From positions 28,446,964 to 28,510,963 of the forward strand of contig OW203761.1 in assembly GCA_934045905.1 (NCBI GenBank): a DNA stretch of 64,000 nucleotides, given 5' to 3'. Origin of the DNA: Leuctra nigra (lineage: Eukaryota > Arthropoda > Insecta > Plecoptera > Leuctridae). Both the position numbers and the translations under genes were made by a program. Positions 58,601 through 64,000 of the stretch are shown here, in pieces (within the stretch, counting starts at the first letter, position 1; the number at the start of each line of letters is the position of its first letter). Under the pieces are notes generated by a model, which did no database searches, was not told the origin of the DNA, and saw only the letters and a program-made list of their open reading frames with translations.

Positions 58601-61600
58601 CGTCCTTCGCCGTCACGGTGAAGTGGTACTCCTGCAGCAGCCAAACATTCATAAGCATACACTTGCACTTCATTAGCAAGCTGACAGGCAGAGCAGACAT
58701 TGTCAAATAGTAAACAAATTGGATGTAGTATTTGGCAAAATATAATACCTAATTTTTCTTGAGACAGAAAAATGACAAGTTTACTAGAATTATAGCTTCC
58801 TTGGAAATAAATTATATAGTTATTATAAGTATAATGTAATTTGTTCTAGATTTTTTGAAAGGTAATGGTGACGATAATAATACTAGGAAAACGCTCAATG
58901 TAACGCGTTGATGAGCGAGCACAGAACATGCAACATCCCCATAGTAACGATGCACGACACGGCACAAGACGATTTTCTCTGCAATTTTTCAATCTCCATA
59001 ATACTCTGGATGAATAACAGATCCATTGTGTCGTGAAGTCTTACCTACATACCTTCTCCAGAAATCTCTTGTAACATCCCATTCTAAACTCGTAAAATTA
59101 CAATTAATACTTGACTGATTGGGCTTACAATATGTAAAATTTAATATTAAGTTGGTCTTGATCACCATGCAAAATTTGAACTTAATGTGAACATTTTTAT
59201 TGTCGACCAATCAGAAGACATTATTTAAACTTAAACCAATTAGAGGATTTGGCCTTCGTACTGCATCCGATTTTATGCGCTAGCTCAAAAATGCTTTCAT
59301 TTTACTGTACATTGTGGATAGCTTGGCTGCTCTACAGGCCTTGCCTTGAAACAGAAGCTTAAAGAAGGCAGGGATGACAATTTAGTATACATTTTTCAAG
59401 ATTATGGAATAAAATGACCTTAAAATGACAAAACTTTTGAAAATAACGACAGATTAGACTGAAAATTGGCAAAAATATCTAAAATGTTGGTACCAATGAC
59501 CACGCGAAGTTTCAAGTTGATCGGTCAATCTGCTCTAGTTTAAATCACAAAAATCACCGTAAAAATGGTTTCAAATTTGAACCAATGGGAGAATTTGGCT
59601 GAAATTTATTATGATTGGGTAAATTGTTGGTTGAAATGACTTTGCTAAATTTCAAATTGATCGGAACAACCAATCGAAAGATAATTTTTTGAAAATTTGA
59701 ACCAATCACAGGAGCCCGTTCAAAAACGATCCCAGGGACCTCATAGATTACGTTAGTATGTGTACAAAATTTCAGATCGATTGCTTGAGCGGTTTGACCT
59801 GGGCTGTGTCCACACAAAAAAAAACAACAAAAAAACACACAGAGAAAGTGCCATAAGAGTACCGTGGTGACGCTCGCTACGCTCGCTCAATAATTATTTA
59901 CAGATTACACTACCTTATAGCTACAATATCAGTTAATTGGACCAAGTTAAAGAATAATGAGCGTCATGGGGAATATGTGTTTTACACAATAATTTTATGC
60001 ACAGAAAAAAAATCAAAATCAAAATGACCTATTTCATCATTTTAATATAATGAAATTATTTGTGAAGACGACGATTTGTCTGCTCTGAATATTTTTGCTA
60101 ATTAACTTTGCAACTCCTGTTTCTATTACGGATGCCTTTGATAAACAACTTGGTTGTGTACCTGTAATTAATGTTGAGTGCAAATTGGCTCGTGATTCCA
60201 TTAGATAGAAAAAACTAGGGTTGGGCGAACTGGCTCGAAACCCGAACCGAACCGGCTTTACATTACACATCTGTGTATGTATGTGGGAGTATGTAGGAGT
60301 ATGTGAAGCAAAATATTAAATATTATGTATGAAAAAATCGTTTGAAAGTTTTCAAACGCTACAACCACCCATAAGCTCCGAAAAGGTCTTCATTTTCACT
60401 GCCGCGAACTTTGCCTCGCTCGAAGGGTTGAGTTTTTATAGAGCGACAACAGAACTTGACCCAAATGACTCTTCACCTATCTTGAAACACATTTCAATTC
60501 CCGCTGGACAATGCCACATTTACCTACAATGTGGCGAAGATTATAGCAAAATTGCTGTATTAATGTGGTACTACATTCAAAAGAGGTGGTATGTGAGTAT
60601 ATTTGTTGGTACAAGGGGTAAATGCGAAAGTTGTGTCAGCATTAAAAACTATACCTCAGAGGTAGAAAGGCGTAAGTCCATTTCAATGACTCTTGAGGTG
60701 AGCTCATAAACCAGTGTTTCTGGGCTCATGCAATCTTATTTGTAATGGTGACATGGGTCATTGTGTATGAGAATACTTCAAAATAACTGTAGTAGTTGAT
60801 GAAAGTCAAATGGCAATTAATAGAGCTTGATTACATCACTCCAGAAGTATGCAACGAGAAAATTTTCAACGAGAAATTGTTCTTCCGCTCTTTTATCTCT
60901 GAGATAGAGAACTATATTAATTTAAAAAATGCATAATTAAATTAAATTCGACTACTACAGTACGGAAAAATATGTGAAAATAAGTTCCATTTTTTTCACT
61001 TTGAAATTTCGTTTCTGACGTCTGATATAGGAGAGACATAAAAGTTTTCACTCACTCTCTCCTTCTCGAAGTCTAGAGAGCCCTTGGTTCGAATCTCTCC
61101 CGTCATGGCGTCGACTTGGAACGGCACCTCCTCGGGGAGAGAGTAGTAGATGACCGCGTTCTGTCCGTCGTCGGCGTCCGTCGCCAGGACACTGCCGACC
61201 TTCTCGTTGGCCTCACCCTCGCGCACTCTGAACGAGTAGGGGAGGCCGACGAACTCCGGGTTCTTGTCGTTGATGTCCGTCACTTTGATGTTGACGGTCG
61301 CCGTGCTCGACAGACCGCCGGGATCCTCGGCTTTTATCAACTGTCACAAACAAACAGTTATTCGATAAAGCACTCTGTTGTTTACTCCACTTGCTTTTTG
61401 AAATTTCATTTGACATTTTAATTCCTATAAAGCGACGATGTGATAAATGAATATACATGCAGTGTTCGTATTTTTAGCATCTGTTGTCATTCGCACTGCA
61501 ATCTGCAAAAAGGCCAGAACAACTGAATACAACAACGTCATGATTCACCGTATTATTTCCATAAAATCAATATTTCCATAACTGATTGCAAAATATTAAT

Positions 61601-62137
61601 GTAATCTAAAACAAATACCTAACTTATTGTTTATTTTTTTACCATATTTCATGACCATATCATGTCATTCTTTTTCGGTATTCAGAGAGTAAATTAGTAT
61701 ACACTCGTCATTAATAAAAGTTAATTTTCATTTTTTGAAATATTGATTTTATTTTTAACAAAAATGCTATAGAAAGTTTGAGTTGATATATCAAGAGGGG
61801 ACCAACTGGCTGAACAGTCAATCAGTAACCTGACCTCAAATTATAAGGTAACCAAACTTCTCGATGGCCGAGATTAGGACAAGTCATGTTACATGCTAGA
61901 GATATTCTCAGAAATGTGATTATATGGAATTGTAGCTCTCTTCCCCTTGACTTAGTCAGTAATGTTATTCAGTAACAGTAATTGAGCAGTAATTACCATC
62001 TGATAGCGCGTGAGATCTTCTCGATCGAGACGACGGATGACAGTAATCACCCCGGACTTCTCGCCGATGGCGAACTGGCGCAGATCATTCCCGGACATAA
62101 TCGAGTACGTCACGGGATCGTTCTCTGGATCAACGGC
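45377..62137 (-). CDS. Cad87A/CDH23-type cadherin, C-terminal 942 residues (10 exons)
   Basis: Ten exons join without a phase conflict: 62137-61997, 61340-61056, 57286-57113, 54087-53878, 52744-52613, 51761-51645, 50985-50736, 48387-48236, 47564-47433, 46612-45377. The first is entered at an acceptor, so N-terminal exons lie beyond the window. The extracellular part holds about five to six cadherin repeats with calcium motifs (TDINDKNPEF, SDVDDEVPVF, EDRNDIPPVF, RDINDNSPQF; one boundary degenerate). A membrane-proximal domain follows (ITDRNRMILVIDD ... DNSGLIIGIEKV ... VDPDTELIMDRNSSRV), similar in layout to that of CDH23. Then come one transmembrane helix (FPYALIVIASIILILGVAGI), a ~170-residue tail and a C-terminal TTEL that fits a class I PDZ ligand, like the ITEL end of CDH23. 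It is a calcium-dependent adhesion protein of the plasma membrane. Cad87A is the likeliest fly counterpart, not proven. Confidence 0.92.
46672..46845. repeat. Inverted-repeat element in a cadherin intron
   Basis: GAACAACTTCTGTGTCAC (46692-46709) and its exact complement (46807-46824) face each other, with AAGCCCGATTCACACGG outside on the left. It resembles a decayed DNA element. Confidence 0.55.
47433..47564 (-). CDS. Cadherin exon with RDINDNSPQF
   Basis: 132 bp, CCCGGCAG|GTTTCC to GTGCAG|GTAAGC, phase 0 at both ends. It carries the linker calcium motif DINDNSPQF of the last repeat boundary. Confidence 0.93.
48236..48387 (-). CDS. Cadherin exon
   Basis: 152 bp, CCATTCAG|GATTG to TCCACT|GTGAGT, entering in phase 1 and ending in phase 0. 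It encodes LFYANVTDDKNCQLRLKFGK and onward, a cadherin strand region containing one Cys. Confidence 0.88.
48388..50038. other. Cadherin intron, nothing further seen
   Basis: AT-rich intron without supported ORF or repeat up to the MITE at 50039. Confidence 0.4.
50039..50255. mobile_element. MITE family A, copy 4 (perfect 29-bp TIRs)
   Basis: 217 bp. Both ends read GTACACTCCCCCAAATAATA plus ACGGTACT (one reversed), identical over 29 bp. This TIR differs from those of copies 1-3. The core (CCTTGACAATCAATCCTTG, TATCAATGAAATCAGAGCTC) is nearly identical to copy 3. Confidence 0.9.
50736..50985 (-). CDS. Cadherin exon with a degenerate calcium linker
   Basis: 250 bp, GATCAACAG|TTGGAC to GATG|GTGCGT. 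It encodes LDVRAYDLGEPQLSS (the DxA-type element), then a linker reading VRHVATVPPEVG where DxNDxxPxF would be expected, so calcium binding at this boundary is probably reduced. Confidence 0.92.
51023..51077. repeat. Short tandem repeat beside a cadherin acceptor
   Basis: ACGTACGAGCnCGTCCGACT followed by GTC occurs twice in tandem 38-90 nt upstream (minus sense) of the 50985 acceptor. The exon edge itself has a related CGTACGTCCAACTGT. Confidence 0.65.
51645..51761 (-). CDS. Cadherin exon
   Basis: 117 bp, GGTTCCAG|GTGCGT to TACGAG|GTAAAG, phase 0. It encodes VRYELVGRGKATKYFQIDSD and the following TGLVQV strand. Confidence 0.92.
51762..52612. other. Cadherin intron, nothing recognised
   Basis: AT-rich. 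Only a short GAGAACGTTTGTTCTC palindrome near 52264 was noticed. Confidence 0.4.
52613..52744 (-). CDS. Cadherin exon with DRNDIPPVF
   Basis: 132 bp, CTCGCCAG|GATCGC to AACAAG|GTAACA, phase 0. It begins with the calcium linker DRNDIPPVF and carries LLATDSDGT. Confidence 0.93.
52745..53877. other. Cadherin intron with a G tract and duplicated segment
   Basis: A G-rich tract lies at 52975-52999. GACATAC...GGAG-TTATA...GTGACAA...GCGAC blocks near 52945-53040 reappear in altered form at 53308-53410, suggesting an old duplicated element. No gene. Confidence 0.45.
53878..54087 (-). CDS. Cadherin exon
   Basis: 210 bp, TGCTCCAG|GCCGAC to GTCGAG|GTACGC, phase 0. It encodes ADDPDTNQKITYSI, FSIDPISGVIRTL and DYERESQYIL, the canonical order within a cadherin repeat. 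Confidence 0.93.
54088..55394. other. Cadherin intron, nothing recognised
   Basis: AT-rich. A pyrimidine/purine patch at 54640-54700 contains GGTGGAGCTACCTCCACC, a perfect 18-bp palindrome. No gene. Confidence 0.45.
55395..55830. repeat. Probable hAT-like element remnant with two G tracts
   Basis: It begins CAGTGGCGTAACTACCGTG, a typical hAT-type terminus, and contains GGGCCCAGG-like sequence and poly-G runs near 55455-55470 and 55755-55770. The far terminus and target duplication were not found. Confidence 0.45.
55831..57112. other. Cadherin intron, nothing recognised
   Basis: AT-rich with a GC-rich end just before the exon donor. No gene. Confidence 0.4.
57113..57286 (-). CDS. Cadherin exon whose 5' part and acceptor seed a tandem array
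   Basis: 174 bp, CTGCTGCAG|GAGTACC to GTCAAG|GTGAGT, phase 0. It encodes EYRFTVTAKDGAPDPR, then SDVDDEVPVF and VPENVPDF. Its first 75 nt and acceptor are repeated upstream over 57316-58676. Only this last acceptor leads into the unique 3' half of the exon. Confidence 0.93.
57316..58676 (-). repeat. Tandem array of a cadherin half-exon plus splice acceptor
   Basis: Units start (plus sense, ACTTGCAC) at 57210 (inside the true exon), then 57316, 57422, 57528, 57623, 57729, 57835, 57930, 58036, 58142, 58237, 58343, 58449, 58555, with a partial at 58661. Periods are 106 bp or 95 bp (an 11-bp deletion in the coding part), arranged as a 95+106+106 = 307-bp higher-order repeat three times (57528, 57835, 58142). 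On the minus strand each unit is CTGCTGCAG, then 75 nt (64 nt in short units) of the exon, then ~31 nt of intron starting GTGTATG. Full units could be phase-0 mini-exons flanked by AG and GT. Because 106 and 95 are not multiples of 3, read-through across units breaks the frame. Confidence 0.95.
58677..59419. other. Cadherin intron, nothing recognised
   Basis: AT-rich. No gene or clear repeat. Confidence 0.4.
59420..59890. repeat. Interspersed repeat remnant
   Basis: Successive AAATTTCAAATTGATCGG- and AAATTTCAGATCGATTG-type phrases, ending near GACGCTCGCTACGCTCGCTC, are typical of dispersed invertebrate repeats. A related AAATTTCAAATTAATCGG phrase lies at 5470. Boundaries are uncertain. Confidence 0.45.
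59891..61055. other. Cadherin intron with an unsupported 126-codon ORF
   Basis: The plus-strand ORF 60329-60709 is the longest here, but has no recognised domain and begins in a palindrome (GTTTGAAAGTTTTCAAAC). It may be part of an unknown element. Confidence 0.35.
61056..61340 (-). CDS. Cadherin exon with TDINDKNPEF
   Basis: 285 bp, TTGTGACAG|TTGATA to GAGAGA|GTGAGT, phase 0. It encodes IKAEDPGGLSSTA, the linker TDINDKNPEF, LATDADDGQNA and LDFEKER, which joins exactly to EYRFTV of the 57286 exon. Confidence 0.94.
61341..61996. other. Cadherin intron, nothing recognised
   Basis: AT-rich. No gene or repeat seen. Confidence 0.4.
61997..62137 (-). CDS. Most upstream cadherin exon in the window
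   Basis: 141 bp, TGCTTTCCAG|GCCGTT to CAGATG|GTAATT, phase 0. It encodes AVDPENDPVTYSI, FAIGEKSGVITV and LDREDLTRYQM. The preceding exon is not in the remaining 1.9 kb. Confidence 0.93.
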
Positions 62138-62969
62138 CTGGAAAGCAACGCGTCATTAGTTCAACTATTGGAATAGTTTAGTCGACTACGTGATGAGCTA
62201 GTGACGTCAGTTCTGCAAGTGTCCCTATATGACTCACTTCATGCACTACTACGCTTTCCCAATACCTACATTAGTAAGGGAATGTCATTGGTTGTTGCCA
62301 TGACAATACAGTCATAATCAACCGTTTAAAAGTTAGCAGCAAATTGAAAGACTGGCCCTAAAAAGAAGTAATACAATCAATCTAAAAATAAAAAATATGC
62401 TGATATCAATAAATGTCAACACATAACAAGAAAACAGTTCAATGAGAAAAACACATTCTTTGTGATGATTTTTTCGCAGTCAGCACTTGAAAACAACTAA
62501 CAAATAAAATCAAAGCTTTCCGCTTCTCAATATCTGTTGTGTTCGGGTGAGTCCTTTGTTTATGCAATATCCGATGTTCCGACGTTTTAAAGGTTCTGAC
62601 GAGAGAAATATAATATGAAAATGCGTACTTGACTGGTTTCAACTATGTTTTATAAACATCTTCCTACTGCCGTCGTTATCTCTCTTTTTCCAATTGACTT
62701 CTACTGAAAGGAATATATGCCAATCTTTAGCTGCTTCAGTGGAAATGTTCGAATTTCTTTCTCGTATACCTACCCTAACAGAAGTGTTTTTTTGTTGTTG
62801 TTGAAATACTGAGGAAAGTGCTTGAAATATACACCATTAAATTTCTTTGAAAATAGATCATAGAGAAGTGGGCAAGTAAATCTTGCTCACTCTGGAAAAT
62901 AAAGTAGAATTTGGGACGCTGTGACCTGATATTATATCTTGACATGTATCTTGATATATCTTGACATTC
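62138..62969. other. Cadherin intron, nothing recognised
   Basis: AT-rich. A MITE-like pair of short ends (AGTAAGGGAATG and ACTGGCCCT) around 62273-62360 is too weak to call. Confidence 0.35.
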
Positions 62970-63535
62970 TAGAATGTGGTACACTCAGACACATATCAAG
63001 TAGAATGTGGTACACGCTGACACATATCAAGTAGAATGTGGTACACTCTGACACATATCAAGTAGAATGGGGTACACTCGGACACATATCAAGTAGAATG
63101 TGGTACACTCTGACACATATCAAGTAGAATGTGATACACTCTTACACATTTTTTTTGTCTGGGGCTTAACGTCGCACTGTTCTGCAGCGAGGCTAATGGC
63201 GACGGATGAATGATTATGAGGATGATTGGGAGATGATGGTGAAGAGTAGGTAAGGATGGAAGGTGGGAAGGAGGCGGTCGTGGCCTATTAGTAGGGTACC
63301 TTCCCAGCATTTGCCTGACGACTGAGGGAAAACCACGAAAAAACCCCAGTCAGGAAAGACGGCCGCGGGAATCGAACCCGGGCCTCCGGAATACAAGCTC
63401 AGAGCGTTAACCACTCACCCAACCTGTTCCGTCACTCTGACACATATCAAGTAGAATGTGGTACACTCTGACACATATCAAGTAGAATGTGGACGTGGTA
63501 CACTCTGACACATATAAAGTAGAATGTGGCATATC
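62970..63535. repeat. 31-bp satellite interrupted by a SINE
   Basis: AAGTAGAATGTGGTACACTC plus TGACACATATC repeats about six times before 63148 and about three times after 63434. Units vary slightly (CACGCTG, CACTCGG). Confidence 0.95.
63149..63433 (-). mobile_element. tRNA-derived SINE, family B, full-length copy
   Basis: On the minus strand it starts with a tRNA-like head: GAGTGGTTAACGCTCTGAG (A-box region), then CCCGGGTTCGATTCCCGCGG (B box). A body with GTCGTCAGGCAAATGCTGGG, GTAGGCCACGACC-like and CCATCCTTACCTACTCTTC follows, and the 3' end is GCGACGTTAAGCCCCAGAC with an A-run. It is inserted inside the 31-bp satellite. Other copies lie at 13578, 20468 and 29750. Confidence 0.88.
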
Positions 63536-63654
63536 GAATAGAAAATGGTACCTGGCATATATCAAGAACAAGTAGAACAAGTAGGATGCGGTACTCTCTG
63601 ACATATAATTATCAAATAGACTGTGTGGAACATATTCTCCGGCATATGCTATTA

Positions 63655-64000
63655 AGGCTGAATCACACGATTCAAGTTTCCTTGAATTCAACCCTTTCAA
63701 GGGGGTTGAATTCAAGACTTGAATCGTCTAAATGAAAACATTGAAGCATTTGACACGTTTCCAAGTATTGAATTCGAGACATCTCCTGAGCCTTTTCAAT
63801 TAGAACATATCCTATTTTCTTTTATGTCTTGAAATACTTCCACCAATTGTTAATTTCACTGCAACTTCAATCAACAATAAACATTAAATCGTTTAAATTA
63901 TCTTTCAAGTTTCCTTGAAATCAAGGGTTGAATTCAAGACATCTACTCAGCCTTTTCAATTAGAACAAAACATGTCCTATTTTCTTTTAAGTCTTGAAAT
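63655..64000. repeat. Dispersed element with internal direct repeat, cut by window end
   Basis: GGCTGAATCACACGATTCAA opens a region with a TCAAGTTTCCTTGAATTCAA / TTGAATTCAAGACTTGAATCG palindrome. GAGCCTTTTCAATTAGAACA and CCTATTTTCTTTTATGTCTT at 63788-63830 recur at 63948-64000. Confidence 0.6.

Noticed and set aside
57174..58706. Many 69-140 codon ORFs on both strands
   Set aside because: They are translations of the 106/95-bp tandem units, which change frame at each unit; they are not genes.
60329..60709. 126-codon plus-strand ORF in a cadherin intron
   Set aside because: No homology recognised; it begins inside a palindrome and is best treated as possible element sequence.

Overview
This window looks like nuclear DNA from an insect. 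It has spliced genes with consensus GT/AG junctions, a CNOT6/twin (CCR4) protein closest in wording to insect sequences as I know them, a Cad87A/CDH23-type cadherin, an insect zeste-type Myb/SANT gene, and a dense population of MITEs, tRNA-derived SINEs and satellites in AT-rich introns. A hemipteran-like, repeat-rich genome is plausible, but the order is an inference. The sequence is a draft assembly with one 200-N gap (26994-27193).

Layout. 1-840 is a broken LINE reverse-transcriptase remnant and 1986-2830 a decayed Gypsy pol remnant. 3009-4988 (minus) is an intact four-exon zeste-type Myb/SANT gene carrying two MITEs in its introns. 6447-11841 is a complete, very young Ty3/Gypsy (Osvaldo-like) retrotransposon: the two 401-bp LTRs appear identical, the target duplication is TGGC, the PBS matches tRNA-Lys, and gag and pol are both open. 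13017-15862 (minus) holds two exons of CNOT6/twin; its remaining exons lie outside the window or were not found. 16-29 kb is mostly gene-free, with a 146-bp array, a tRNA-like element and a 166-bp minisatellite that runs into the gap. 29001-31502 (minus) holds three exons of an unrecognised secreted or membrane protein. 31.5-45.4 kb is gene-poor and rich in inverted-repeat elements and a 118-bp array. 45377-62137 (minus) holds ten exons encoding the C-terminal ~942 residues of the cadherin; its N-terminal exons lie beyond the window. The last 2 kb is satellite with a nested SINE.

How the genes relate. All host genes found here are on the minus strand and do not form an operon or shared pathway. 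CNOT6/twin is the deadenylase subunit of CCR4-NOT (mRNA decay), the cadherin is a long adhesion molecule with a C-terminal PDZ ligand, and the Myb/SANT gene is a DNA-binding protein probably nested in a CNOT6 intron (inference).

The most striking structure is the tandem amplification of exon/intron boundaries. In the cadherin, the 5' part of one exon plus its 3' splice acceptor is repeated about 14 times with a 307-bp higher-order period. In CNOT6, an exon 3' end plus its GTAAGT donor is repeated about four times. Other notable items are a MITE family whose two terminal repeats vary together from copy to copy, a 120-bp tRNA-Ala-like element bounded by 10-bp inverted repeats, an array with a conserved ETS+CRE composite motif, and an in-frame -1 slippery heptamer at the gag/pol junction.
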